32,767 nucleotides of DNA from positions 1 to 32,767 of the forward strand of contig CAKOSP010000006.1 in the NCBI GenBank assembly GCA_934102335.1. The letters are read 5' to 3'. Positions 7,445-16,126 of this stretch are shown one piece after another. A program made the position numbers and the translations under genes. The notes under the pieces were generated by a model. It was not told the origin of the DNA. It made no database searches and saw nothing but the letters and a program-made list of their open reading frames with translations. This stretch comes from an uncultured Bacilli bacterium (GTDB lineage Bacteria; Bacillota_I; Bacilli_A; RF39; UBA660). Position 1 is the stretch's first letter. Every line of letters begins with the position of its first letter.

Positions 7445-7486
7445 AATTTAATATTAAAATAAAAAATTATATTTGTCAATTGATTT

Positions 7487-9460
7487 TTATATTAAAAAAT
7501 TCAAGTCGTCAACTAGACGTAAATAATGATCATATTCTAAATATTTTTTGTTTTTTACAAAATCCAAACTATCTTTTTGTGTCTGTACTAAAATAGAGTA
7601 ATCTCGTTTAATATCAGCTATTTTAAAGACCATATCACCGCTTTGTTTTGTACCAAACAAATCCCCTTCACGACGTTGTTCAAAATCTTTTTCTGTAATA
7701 TAAAATCCATCATTACTTTCTTCCATGACCTTTAATCTATCATTATCTTTATCACTAATCAAAAAACAATAACTCTGATATTCACCCCTACCAACTCTAC
7801 CTCTTAACTGATGTAAAGTAGCTAATCCAAATCTTTCAGCATTATAAATAGCCATAATTGTTGCATTAGGAACATCAATACCGACCTCAATAACAGTTGT
7901 AGAAATCAAAACATCAATTTGTTTATTTAAAAATGCATTCATTATAGCATCTTTAACTTCTTGTTTCATTTTACCATGTATAATTTCAACCTTATAATTT
8001 TTAAAAGCCAATTGAAACTTTTCTTTTAATTTTACAACACTATTTAAATCACTTTCTTCATTCTCTATTAAAGGAGAAACAACAAACACTTGATGCCCCA
8101 ATTTTATTTGTTCATACATTTTTAAAAGAACTTCTTTAATATCTTTTTCTTTATAAACTTTTGTAATAATCTCTTTTCTACCAACTGGTTTTGTTTTGAT
8201 AATTGAAACATCTGTATCACCATAAATAGTTAATGCATAAGTTCTTGGAATTGGCGTCGCTGATAAATATAAAACATCTGGTTTAATTCCTTTATTTTCC
8301 AAATTATTTCTTTGCATTACACCAAAACGATGTTGTTCATCAGTAATTATTAAACCCAGTTTATTAAACTTTAAATCATCACTAATAAGAGCATGAGTAC
8401 CAATTAGTAAATCTATTTCTTTATTTATTAATCTTTTATAAATCGCTAATTTTTCTTTTTTAGACATATGCCCAGTAATTACTTCTACACACATATTAGT
8501 ATTATTAAAAAGTTTTCTTAAAGATTTATAGTGTTGATGTGCTAATATTTCAGTAGGTGCCATAAACGCAGTTTGATAACCAGATAAATAATTCAAATAT
8601 ATGGCATATGCTGCAACAGAAGTTTTACCCGAGCCAACATCCCCTAAAATAAGTCTATTCATTCGTTTTTTGGATATCATATCTTTTTTTATATCTAAAA
8701 TTGTTTGTTCTTGATCCTTAGTAAATTTAAAAGGCAATAAATCAAAAAATAAATTTAATTCACTATCGTTAACTTTCTTTTCAATACCATTCGTATTTTT
8801 TTCATGACACTTAATGTAATTAATTTTAAACATAAATTTAAAAAATTCTTCATAAATTAATTTTAACTTAGCATTTTTTACATCTTGAACATTTTTAGGA
8901 AAGTGGATTTTTTCCAAAGCCTCTTGTTTATTTAAAAAAGCATATTTTTCATTTAAGTAAGTAGGAATATAATCAACGGCACCTTCACAAAAGTCTAAAC
9001 CATTTCTTATAAGTTTAGATAAAACATTATTAGTCAAACCTTGAGTTAAATGATAAACAGGTTCAATTGTATTATCAACCATATTAAATTTTATATCAGA
9101 GGCCACAAAGGTATTTTTAATTGATTCATATTTTCCAAAAAGCACAATAAATCTTCCAATTTGCAAATTACGTTTTAAAAAAGCTCTATTAAAAATAACA
9201 ACATTAAAATCTAAATCACTAAATCTAGCCAAGAATGTTAATTTATTGAAATTTTTCTTGATAAACATTACTTTAGGTTCAGAAATAATTTCACATTTTA
9301 AATAGCCATTTATATTACATAAATCAGTTAACTTTTCAAATTTAATATAATTATACTTATAAGGGTAATACTCAATTAAATCTTGAATGTTATCAACACC
9401 AATTTGATATAAACTTTTTTCTAATTTAGGACCTACTCCTTTAATATTTTTTAGTTCCAT
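7487..9460 (-). CDS. recG: ATP-dependent DNA helicase RecG
   Basis: The 657-residue protein is a full-length RecG (family about 680). It starts with a helix-hairpin-helix-like IKGVGPKLEKSL segment, followed by the wedge/OB domain. The helicase core has Walker A GDVGSGKT (about 272), TGHMSKKEK (about 328), DEQH (about 373), LSATPIPRT (about 397) and RGRVGRG near 555. RecG remodels stalled replication forks and Holliday junctions. The minus-strand start has GAGGT before ATG 9460 and a -10 TATAAT at about 9480, divergent from the small RNA promoter. It appears intact and is ordinary chromosomal content flanking the accessory region. Confidence 0.97.
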   Translation of the reverse strand: MELKNIKGVGPKLEKSLYQIGVDNIQDLIEYYPYKYNYIKFEKLTDLCNINGYLKCEIISEPKVMFIKKNFNKLTFLARFSDLDFNVVIFNRAFLKRNLQIGRFIVLFGKYESIKNTFVASDIKFNMVDNTIEPVYHLTQGLTNNVLSKLIRNGLDFCEGAVDYIPTYLNEKYAFLNKQEALEKIHFPKNVQDVKNAKLKLIYEEFFKFMFKINYIKCHEKNTNGIEKKVNDSELNLFFDLLPFKFTKDQEQTILDIKKDMISKKRMNRLILGDVGSGKTSVAAYAIYLNYLSGYQTAFMAPTEILAHQHYKSLRKLFNNTNMCVEVITGHMSKKEKLAIYKRLINKEIDLLIGTHALISDDLKFNKLGLIITDEQHRFGVMQRNNLENKGIKPDVLYLSATPIPRTYALTIYGDTDVSIIKTKPVGRKEIITKVYKEKDIKEVLLKMYEQIKLGHQVFVVSPLIENEESDLNSVVKLKEKFQLAFKNYKVEIIHGKMKQEVKDAIMNAFLNKQIDVLISTTVIEVGIDVPNATIMAIYNAERFGLATLHQLRGRVGRGEYQSYCFLISDKDNDRLKVMEESNDGFYITEKDFEQRREGDLFGTKQSGDMVFKIADIKRDYSILVQTQKDSLDFVKNKKYLEYDHYLRLVDDLNFLI

Positions 9461-9512
9461 ATTAACCTCAAAACAATTATAGCATTTTTTAATTTTTTTT
9501 GTTAAAAATGTG

Positions 9513-9541
9513 TTGACAAATTACCTAAAATCGATTAGGAT
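9513..9541 (+). promoter_or_regulatory. Promoter of the small RNA/leader upstream of the flavodoxin pair
   Basis: A perfect TTGACA (9513-9518) is followed after 17 bases by TAGGAT (9536-9541); TATAAA overlaps just beyond. The predicted start is near 9548, at the foot of the first hairpin of the RNA below. Confidence 0.6.
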
Positions 9542-9547
9542 ATAAAT

Positions 9548-9646
9548 CACCAATTCACTTATGAAGGCGAATTGGTGCTAGTATCACACTAGTCAACCCC
9601 TTTTTATTCTTTGAAGCTATCTTTAATAGATAGCTTCGTTTTTTTT
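9548..9646 (+). ncRNA. Candidate structured small RNA or regulatory leader
   Basis: From the predicted start, the RNA can fold into hairpin CACCAATTC/GAATTGGTG (9548-9577, 9-bp perfect stem). Next are a small hairpin CTAGT/ACTAG (9578-9592), an unpaired GTCAACCCC stretch, and a perfect 10-bp terminator stem GAAGCTATCT/AGATAGCTTC (9613-9637) with an 8-T tail (9639-9646). A gene starts 35 bases later, so it may be a leader with attenuator for the flavodoxin pair, or a free-standing RNA. I compared it by eye with common riboswitch consensuses and saw no match. It shares the layout (two hairpins, C-rich linker, terminator) with the RNA on the other side of recG. Confidence 0.6.
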
Positions 9647-9680
9647 GCATAATTTTATCTAAAAAATATATAAATTAAAT

Positions 9681-10178
9681 ATGAAAACAATAATACATGA
9701 TTTAGAAGAAAAAGAATTTAAAAAAATAAAATTTAATAGTGAAGATAAAGTAATAGCAGCCAAAAAATGTAAAAATCACTGTATTGGTTGCTTTAATTGT
9801 TGGACAAAGCATCCTAAAGTTTGTGCTATACAAGATGAGTATTCTAACATAGTTGAAAGCTTAGAAAAATCGGATGAACTAGTACTTATAAGTAAAAATC
9901 GATATGGATGTATAGATAGTAACGTTAAAAGAGTAATTGAAAGATGTATAGGATATATCTTACCTTTTTTTACAGAAAGAAATGGCTTAATGCATCACGA
10001 AAAAAGATTTAATAAGCCAATTACTTTATCTATATATACATATAATAACAAAAATTCTGAAGATTATACCTGCCTAGAAAAATTAACTAAAGCTATAGCC
10101 ATAAATTTAGGGGCTAATAAATATAAAACAATAATGAGTAAAAATTTGAAGGAGATAAATAATGTATACTTTAATTAA
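9681..10178 (+). CDS. Flavodoxin-fold FMN-reductase-like protein lacking the N-terminal P-loop
   Basis: The 165-residue protein belongs to the flavodoxin-like NADPH-dependent FMN reductase family. The conserved CIGCFNCWTKHPKVCAIQDE near residues 35-54 and LVISKNRYGC-like strand (about 70-80) match, as does YILPFF. Unlike normal members it has no NGSPR flavin-phosphate loop at the start; it opens with MKTIIHDLEE. From memory, such short members are seen paired with a second flavodoxin gene, as here, so this is probably an ancestral form and not a truncation. It overlaps the next gene by 17 bases. No ribosome-binding site is visible before ATG 9681. Redox substrate unknown. Confidence 0.75.
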   Translation: MKTIIHDLEEKEFKKIKFNSEDKVIAAKKCKNHCIGCFNCWTKHPKVCAIQDEYSNIVESLEKSDELVLISKNRYGCIDSNVKRVIERCIGYILPFFTERNGLMHHEKRFNKPITLSIYTYNNKNSEDYTCLEKLTKAIAINLGANKYKTIMSKNLKEINNVYFN

Positions 10179-10746
10179 TGGAAGTCCTAAAATAGTTAAT
10201 TCTAATTCTGAAAATTTTTTAAACAAAGTTAGTGAAAAAATAAAGAACTTTAATTTATTTTACTTAAAAAAAGATAATTATGAAAATATTTTAGATAGTA
10301 TTTATAAATCAGACACAATTGTTTTAGCTTTTCCACTATATGCTGATAGTCCAACCTCAATCACTTTAGAATTTTTAGATTATTTATATGACAATAACAT
10401 AAATTTAAATAAAAAAAATTGTTATATTATAATTAACTGTGGTTTTAGAGAAGGAATACATAATATAACAGCTTTGAACATAATAAAAAGATTTTTAAAA
10501 AAAGTAAATGGAATATATAAAGGAAGTATCCTAATTGGAGCTGGTGAAGTCGTAGGTAAAGACAAATTTAAATTTTGCTCTAAAAAGGCTTTAAGTAACC
10601 TTGATAATTTTATAAAACACATAAAAAATAAAGAAGAATGTAAAGAGATAATAACCACAATGGACTATCTAAATAATAAATGGTTCATAAAAATAGCTAA
10701 TCATAACTGGCGAAAAAAAGCCAAAAAAAATCATATAAAAATATGA
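10162..10746 (+). CDS. NAD(P)H-dependent flavodoxin-fold oxidoreductase
   Basis: The 194-residue protein starts with MYTLINGSPK, the flavin-phosphate-binding loop of flavodoxin-like reductases, and has VLAFPLYADSPTS near 53-65, the usual FMN isoalloxazine loop. The ATG at 10162 has an AAGGAGAT site inside the end of the preceding gene, so the two are co-translated. They may form a heterodimer in which this partner supplies the flavin loop and the first supplies the cysteine motif; this is inference. The gene ends with TGA, which shows TGA is a stop here. It converges on the PFOR gene with a shared hairpin terminator. Confidence 0.8.
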   Translation: MYTLINGSPKIVNSNSENFLNKVSEKIKNFNLFYLKKDNYENILDSIYKSDTIVLAFPLYADSPTSITLEFLDYLYDNNINLNKKNCYIIINCGFREGIHNITALNIIKRFLKKVNGIYKGSILIGAGEVVGKDKFKFCSKKALSNLDNFIKHIKNKEECKEIITTMDYLNNKWFIKIANHNWRKKAKKNHIKI

Positions 10747-10766
10747 TAGAAATTAATCTATCATAT
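10741..10766. terminator. Bidirectional terminator between flavodoxin pair and PFOR
   Basis: ATATGATAGA (10741-10750) and TCTATCATAT (10757-10766) are a perfect 10-bp stem with a 6-base loop. T-rich sequence follows on the plus strand, and A-rich sequence before it serves the minus strand. Confidence 0.75.
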
Positions 10767-13700
10767 TTTTATATTTTTCATATCTTTTCTTAGCATATTC
10801 AATTTGTTCATCTAATATTTTTTGAGCGTAATCAGGATTTTTTATTTTTAAAGCATTATACCTTACTTCATTATTTAAAAATTCATCATACTTATTAAAA
10901 TCGGGTTCTTTAGAGTCCAAACTTAGTTTATTATCTAAAGGATTATATCTCATCAACAATGTATAGCCACACTCTACAGCCTTTTTTTGTTCCAAACTTG
11001 AACAACCCATGCCAGTTTTAATTCCTTGTTCTATACATGGACAATACGCTATTATGATTGAAGGTCCTTGATGTTCTTCAGCTTCTTTAAATGCTTTTAT
11101 ACTTTGAAACATATTAGCTCCTAAACAAATAGATGCTACATAACAATTTGGTATATTCATAGCAATTTGGAATAAATCCTTTTTTAGAGTATTTTTACCC
11201 ATATCTGCAAATGATGCAACAGCTCCCACATTAGTAGCTTTACTAGATTGGCCTCCGGTATTTGAATAAACTTCAGTATCTAAAACTAAAATATTTATAT
11301 TTTCATTTGAATAAAGCACATGATCCAAACCACCATAACCAATATCATAAGCCCAACCATCTCCGCCAACAGCCCAAACACTATGACTCGGCACATAATT
11401 AAGTAAACTAATCAATTCATCAGGAATAGTTTCATGTTTTAATTTTTCTTTTATATCACTTGTAATTTTAAAATCATTTTTATTTAAAAGCCAGCATTCA
11501 CATAATTTTTTAACACTAGAAGACCCATTTTTCACTAACTCTTTCATAATATTTTCAACTTGATTTCTTTTTTCATCCAAAGAAATTTTCATACCTAAAG
11601 CAAATTCAGCATTATCTTCAAATAAAGAATTAGCCCAAGGAATACTATAAGGAGTCGATGGAACACTACCACCATAAATAGAAGAACAACCTGTTGCATT
11701 AGCAATTAACAATTTTTCTCCTACAATCTGGGTTAAAAGTTTTATATAAGGAGTTTCACCACAACCAGCACAAGCACCACTAAACTCAAATAATGGTTTT
11801 TGAAGTTGACTTCCCTTTATAGTATATTTATTTAACTCTAAAGGATTTTGATAATTATTAAAATATTTTAAATCATTATTAAAATTATCAACCCAATCTA
11901 AAGCTTTTACAGGGCAAGTATTAACGCAAACCTTACAGCCCGTACAATCTTTATTAGATACTTCTACAAAATATTTAAAAGACTTATTTTCTAAAAGTGG
12001 AATACCATCATCGTTTTGAGTCACAAAACTCCTTATCGCAGCATGAGGACAAACTAAACTACATTGTCCACATTGTATACATTTTTCTTTTATCCATTTT
12101 GGCACCTTCAAAGAAGTATTCCTTTTTTCATACATTGATAAAGAAATTGGAAAACTTCCATCTTTAACTGGTAAACAGTCTTTAACACTAAGAGTATTTC
12201 CCATTCTATTAGAAATTTTTTCATAAAATGTTAATAACTTTTCAGGCTCACTACCACTTAAAATTAAATTTAACTTTTTTAAAGATGTAACTGAGTTATC
12301 TAATGCCTTAATATTATTTTTAATTATATCTTCACCTTTAGTTTTAAATTGAGTTTTAATATTATCAATCAAAATGGCCTTAGCGTCATCCAAATTTAAC
12401 AAATGTAATAAAACCATTTCCATAATTTTGCTAATTTTACCATTAAGGTTATTTGAAAGAGCAATATCATCAGCATCAATATAATACAATGTAACTTTTT
12501 TACTTAATAAAGACTTTTTTATACTATCGGGTATTAAATTATTTATTTCCTCTTCAGTTTTATTTGTATTAATTACAACTACGCTATTATTATTAACATC
12601 ATTTAGCAAATTAAATTTAGATATATATCCCAGTTTGGTAACAAGCGTTACGTCAGCATTTTCCACATAGAAAGGCATTTTTATTTCATTATCAGAAATT
12701 CTTAAATGACTTACAGTAACTCCCCCACTTTTTTTTGAATCATATTCAAAATAACCTTGAACATATTTTGAAGTTTTTTTATTAACAATTTTAATTAAGT
12801 CTTTGGAAGCACTTACCATTCCATCAGAACCAAAACCATATATTTTAATATTTTTTGTATTATTAAATAAATCAACTTTTACAGGATCAAGACTTAAATT
12901 AGTAACATCATCTAAAATACCTATCGTAAAATTATTTTTTAACTCAGTATCTAACATCTTATATACCCCAGCAATATCCGATACAGTCACGTTCTTACTT
13001 GCCAAACCATACCTTCCACCAACTATATTAATATTTCTACCATTAAGTGCAGATAATATATCTAAATAAAGAGGCTCACCAATTGATCCAGATTCTTTAG
13101 TACGATCAAGTACAGCAACATTTAAAGTTGTTTTAGGCAAGACATTTAATAAATATTCTTTGCTAAATGGACGATATAAATGAACTTCAATTAATCCATA
13201 CTTATCTTCACCCTTATTTAAAATATCAACACAAAGTTTTATCGTGTCACAAACACTTCCCATAGCAACAATAATATTTTTTGCATTACTAGCTCCATAA
13301 TAATTAAATGGTTTATAATCAGTTCCCATAATTTTATTAACTTTTTTCATATAACTATCAACAATATTAGGCATATCATTATAAGCCATATTTCTAGCTT
13401 CCATACTTTGAAAATATATATCTTCATTTTCAGCTAACCCAAATTGTTTTTTAGCACCAACATACAACACTCTATTTCTAAATTCATTTATTTTTTCAAA
13501 ATTAACAAGACTTTTTATCTTTTCAACATCAAAAGATTTTATTGTATTAATTTCATGAGAAGTTCTAAAACCATCAAAAAAATGTAAAAATGGTAATGAA
13601 CCTTCTATAGCGGACAAATGAGCAACAACCGCCAAGTTTTGAGCATCATAAACATTAGTTGAACAAAGCATACAAAAACCTGTAGCTCTCGTACTATAAA

Positions 13701-14076
13701 TATCTTGATGATCACCAAAAATAGATAAACTTTGTGTAGCTAATGATCTTGCAGCAACATGTATAACTCCTGGCAACATTTCACCTGCCATCTTATACAT
13801 ATTTGGGATCATTAAAAGTAATCCTTGACTAGCTGTAAAAGTTGAAGCTAAAGAACCAGTTAACAAAGCTCCATGCATCGCACCAGCTGCACCAGCTTCA
13901 GATTGCATTTCTTTAATTATAGGCTTAGAATTAAAAATATTATATTTACCCTTACTTTTTAAATCATCTATATTTTCAGCCATCGTAGAAGAAGGCGTAA
14001 TTGGATATATACTGCAAACTTCACTAAATAAATAAGCAATATCGCTACAAGCTTTATTACCATCGACTATTTTCAT
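10753..14076 (-). CDS. nifJ: Pyruvate:ferredoxin (flavodoxin) oxidoreductase
   Basis: The 1107-residue single-chain enzyme oxidises pyruvate with CoA to acetyl-CoA and CO2 and reduces ferredoxin or flavodoxin. The N-terminal pyrimidine-binding domain (YPITPSSTMAE near 19-29) is followed by the GxxG-type EAGAAGAMHGAL region. Two 4Fe-4S motifs follow (CIQCGQCSLVCP about 665-676 and CTGCKVCVNTCP about 710-721). CAGCGE near 767 and the TPP-binding GGDGWAYDIGYGG (about 902) with NTGGQ (about 940) complete the set. It is slightly shorter than the usual 1170-1190 but all cofactor motifs are present. It has its own -10 and a terminator separates it from the upstream enolase. It implies anaerobic pyruvate metabolism. 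Confidence 0.97.
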   Translation of the reverse strand: MKIVDGNKACSDIAYLFSEVCSIYPITPSSTMAENIDDLKSKGKYNIFNSKPIIKEMQSEAGAAGAMHGALLTGSLASTFTASQGLLLMIPNMYKMAGEMLPGVIHVAARSLATQSLSIFGDHQDIYSTRATGFCMLCSTNVYDAQNLAVVAHLSAIEGSLPFLHFFDGFRTSHEINTIKSFDVEKIKSLVNFEKINEFRNRVLYVGAKKQFGLAENEDIYFQSMEARNMAYNDMPNIVDSYMKKVNKIMGTDYKPFNYYGASNAKNIIVAMGSVCDTIKLCVDILNKGEDKYGLIEVHLYRPFSKEYLLNVLPKTTLNVAVLDRTKESGSIGEPLYLDILSALNGRNINIVGGRYGLASKNVTVSDIAGVYKMLDTELKNNFTIGILDDVTNLSLDPVKVDLFNNTKNIKIYGFGSDGMVSASKDLIKIVNKKTSKYVQGYFEYDSKKSGGVTVSHLRISDNEIKMPFYVENADVTLVTKLGYISKFNLLNDVNNNSVVVINTNKTEEEINNLIPDSIKKSLLSKKVTLYYIDADDIALSNNLNGKISKIMEMVLLHLLNLDDAKAILIDNIKTQFKTKGEDIIKNNIKALDNSVTSLKKLNLILSGSEPEKLLTFYEKISNRMGNTLSVKDCLPVKDGSFPISLSMYEKRNTSLKVPKWIKEKCIQCGQCSLVCPHAAIRSFVTQNDDGIPLLENKSFKYFVEVSNKDCTGCKVCVNTCPVKALDWVDNFNNDLKYFNNYQNPLELNKYTIKGSQLQKPLFEFSGACAGCGETPYIKLLTQIVGEKLLIANATGCSSIYGGSVPSTPYSIPWANSLFEDNAEFALGMKISLDEKRNQVENIMKELVKNGSSSVKKLCECWLLNKNDFKITSDIKEKLKHETIPDELISLLNYVPSHSVWAVGGDGWAYDIGYGGLDHVLYSNENINILVLDTEVYSNTGGQSSKATNVGAVASFADMGKNTLKKDLFQIAMNIPNCYVASICLGANMFQSIKAFKEAEEHQGPSIIIAYCPCIEQGIKTGMGCSSLEQKKAVECGYTLLMRYNPLDNKLSLDSKEPDFNKYDEFLNNEVRYNALKIKNPDYAQKILDEQIEYAKKRYEKYKNMID

Positions 14077-14098
14077 GTTATCACTTTCCTTAAAATAT

Positions 14099-14104
14099 AT
14101 TATA
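14099..14104 (-). promoter_or_regulatory. -10 element of the PFOR gene
   Basis: TATAAT on the minus strand lies about 22 bases before the PFOR ATG, just downstream of the enolase terminator, and an AGGAAAG ribosome-binding site follows. The -35 would overlap the terminator hairpin and is not clear. Confidence 0.5.
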
Positions 14105-14112
14105 ACATTTCC

Positions 14113-14140
14113 TAAAAATAAAAACTAGCAAACGCTAGTT
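14113..14140 (-). terminator. Enolase terminator
   Basis: On the minus strand AACTAGC (14140-14134) pairs with GCTAGTT (14129-14123) across a 4-base loop, followed by TTTTATTTTT (14122-14113). It starts at the enolase stop codon and separates enolase from the PFOR gene. Confidence 0.75.
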
Positions 14141-15368
14141 ATTTTTCAAGTTGCTCTTCAATTTCCATTAATCTATTGTACTTAGTAATTCTTTCACCTC
14201 TACTCATAGATCCAGTTTTAATAAACTCAGTTGGAAAACCTACTGCTAAATCAGCAATTGTAGTATCCATTGTTTCACCGCTTCTATGAGATATTACACA
14301 TTTATAATTATTTTTCTTAGCAAGCATAATTGTTTTAGTCATTTCACTTACTGTACCAATTTGATTCAATTTAAGTAATATAGCGTTGCCAGCTTCAGCT
14401 TTAATTCCTTTATCTAAATATTTAGAATTAGTTACAAAATAATCATCACCAACAAGCATAACTTTATTACCAATTAATTTAGTTAGTACAGCAAATGATT
14501 CAAAGTCATCTTCAAAAAAAGGATCTTCGATACTAATTATTGGATATTTTTTACTTAAATCAATATAATACTTAACTAACTCATCAGAACTTAACTTTAA
14601 ATCATCTATATAATATTTATTATCTTGTTTATCATAAAATTCACTAGCCGCAGCATCAATAGCTATAAACACATCTTTACCAGGAGTATAACCACTTTTT
14701 CTTATAGCCTCCATAATAAGATCCATAGCTTGATGGGTATCATGCATATGTGGAGCATAACCACCCTCATCTCCAACTCCAACTGATAAACCTTTTTCTT
14801 GTAATATTGTTTTTAAAGTGTGAAAAACTTCAGCAGCAACTCTAACTCTTTCTTTAAGTTTTTTTACAACTGGAACAATCATAAATTCCTGAATACTAAG
14901 TCCATTACCAGCATGTACACCACCGTTTAAAATATTAACCATTATTATAGGCATACTAACAGACCCATTAGAAACATATTCATAAATTTCCTTATTATTT
15001 AACTTAGCTAAACACTTTAAGCAAGCAAGAGATACGCCTAAAATTGCATTAGCACCTAAATTTTCTTTATTTTCTGTCCCATCTAATTCAAGCATTTTAT
15101 TATCAACATCAACTATATTTGCTTCCATTCCTACTAATGCATTTTTAATGATTGTATTAACATTTTCAACTGCCTTTAATACCCCTTTACCATTATATCT
15201 AGTTTTATCATTGTCTCGCAATTCTAAAGCTTCTCTAGATCCTGTAGAAGCTCCAGAAGGAACAGCAGCTCTTTGTTTAATACCATTTTCAAGCTCCATT
15301 TGTACTTCTACAGTAGGATTTCCCCTACTATCTAAGATTTCTCTAGCATGTATATCTTTTATTTTCAT
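14139..15368 (-). CDS. eno: Enolase
   Basis: The 409-residue protein catalyses 2-phosphoglycerate to phosphoenolpyruvate. It starts MKIKDIHAREILDSRGNPTVE, the universal enolase opening, then PSGASTG. GDEGGYAP carries the acid/base glutamate, ISIEDP and LVGDD carry the magnesium ligands, LLKLNQIGT the catalytic lysine, and ISHRSGET the C-terminal active-site loop. ATG 15368 is chosen over the in-frame ATG at 15386 because AGGAG lies 7 bases before it and the family begins here. It is about 20 residues shorter than typical bacterial enolases but nothing essential is missing. The gene sits upstream of PFOR and near gpmI, consistent with glycolysis. Confidence 0.97.
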   Translation of the reverse strand: MKIKDIHAREILDSRGNPTVEVQMELENGIKQRAAVPSGASTGSREALELRDNDKTRYNGKGVLKAVENVNTIIKNALVGMEANIVDVDNKMLELDGTENKENLGANAILGVSLACLKCLAKLNNKEIYEYVSNGSVSMPIIMVNILNGGVHAGNGLSIQEFMIVPVVKKLKERVRVAAEVFHTLKTILQEKGLSVGVGDEGGYAPHMHDTHQAMDLIMEAIRKSGYTPGKDVFIAIDAAASEFYDKQDNKYYIDDLKLSSDELVKYYIDLSKKYPIISIEDPFFEDDFESFAVLTKLIGNKVMLVGDDYFVTNSKYLDKGIKAEAGNAILLKLNQIGTVSEMTKTIMLAKKNNYKCVISHRSGETMDTTIADLAVGFPTEFIKTGSMSRGERITKYNRLMEIEEQLEK

Positions 15369-15412
15369 AGTATCACTCCTATACATTAATAATTATAATA
15401 TAAATAAATTAA

Positions 15413-15432
15413 AAAAGCTACCAAAGGTAGCC
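15413..15432 (-). terminator. Terminator of the DUF308 gene
   Basis: On the minus strand GGCTACC and GGTAGCTT-type arms (15432-15426 and 15422-15415) form a short hairpin with a 3-base loop, followed by a T-run (15416-15411). It lies between the DUF308 stop at 15439 and the enolase start. Confidence 0.65.
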
Positions 15433-15438
15433 TTAATT

Positions 15439-16020
15439 TTACCAAAAAATTTTAACAATTTCTTTTGCTCTTTGCTTAAGCATTATAGCATCGGTAATCT
15501 GAAATATTGCTAAGAATAATAAGAACATTCCCATAACCATCGTAACTGATAAGTCAGCAAACGGATTAATAATAACTATTATACCAAATGCAATTAATAA
15601 AATTCCTATAACAATTGTTATTAGCCAAGATGGATCATTTCCAATTTTAAACCAACGTCCATAATTTAAGTTTAATGCTCCCATAGCTATTAAATAAATA
15701 CCCAAACAAACCGTAACAAATCTCATTACTGAATAAGGATAAACCATTACAACTACACCCATTATAATTGAAATTAATCCAAAAAATAAATTTAATGAAT
15801 ATAGCTTTGCACCATCTCTATAAAAATATTTATAAATTGAACTAGCACCACTAAACAAAAATGCAACTCCCATTAAAATACCTATAACTTTATTAGACAT
15901 TTCAGGAACAAGCATCATAACAACACCTATTACTGCAATTAAAAGGTCTGCTAAAATAGTACTTAAAATCAATTGGTTAAACCGTTTAGCTATCATACTT
16001 GAAGTATCTTTTTTCTTCAT
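15439..16020 (-). CDS. HdeD/DUF308-family membrane protein
   Basis: The 193-residue protein has about six hydrophobic helices, beginning near residues 20-43 (LSTILADLLIAVIGVVMMLV) and ending near 155-180. Short loops separate them, and glycine-rich pairs (GILMGVAFLFSG, FGLISIIMGVVVMVYP, IGILLIAFGIIVIINP) repeat a pattern typical of the DUF308/HdeD family. In enterobacteria HdeD is linked to acid resistance; a specific role here is unknown. It has the best promoter of the region: TTGACA (16069-16064), 16-base spacer and TATAAT (16047-16042), plus an AGGAG site. It is divergent from the FemX-like gene. Confidence 0.85.
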   Translation of the reverse strand: MKKKDTSSMIAKRFNQLILSTILADLLIAVIGVVMMLVPEMSNKVIGILMGVAFLFSGASSIYKYFYRDGAKLYSLNLFFGLISIIMGVVVMVYPYSVMRFVTVCLGIYLIAMGALNLNYGRWFKIGNDPSWLITIVIGILLIAFGIIVIINPFADLSVTMVMGMFLLFLAIFQITDAIMLKQRAKEIVKIFW

Positions 16021-16041
16021 ACATTCACTCTCCTATAATTA

Positions 16042-16069
16042 ATTATACCCAGTTTAATTTCATTGTCAA
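16042..16069 (-). promoter_or_regulatory. Consensus sigma-A promoter of the DUF308 gene
   Basis: TTGACA (16069-16064) and TATAAT (16047-16042) on the minus strand are both perfect and separated by 16 bases. Confidence 0.75.
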
Positions 16070-16074
16070 TAATT

Positions 16075-16104
16075 TTGCCTTTTTTAGGGCATTTATGATA
16101 TAAT
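16075..16104 (+). promoter_or_regulatory. Promoter of the FemX-like operon
   Basis: TTGCCT (16075-16080), an 18-base spacer and TATAAT (16099-16104), preceded by TG for an extended -10, lie 22 bases before the ATG at 16127. Confidence 0.65.
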
Positions 16105-16126
16105 TCTAGTTAGTAGGTGGTATATA

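Noticed and set aside
7269..7451. Plus-strand 60-residue ORF between RT and recG
   Set aside because: It lies wholly across the small RNA candidate and its hairpins, has no ribosome-binding site and no protein-like composition.
9548..9646. FMN, preQ1, fluoride, ZTP or guanidine riboswitch before the flavodoxin genes
   Set aside because: None of the conserved core sequences of these classes could be matched by eye; kept as an unknown structured RNA.
10422..10658. Minus-strand ORF inside the second flavodoxin gene
   Set aside because: It is an antisense shadow of a well-supported gene and has no ribosome-binding site.
12803..13069. Plus-strand ORF inside the PFOR gene
   Set aside because: Antisense shadow of a clear enzyme gene.
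14139..15386. Enolase start at 15386
   Set aside because: The in-frame ATG at 15368 has a well-placed AGGAG site and matches the conserved family start; the upstream ATG has no such site.
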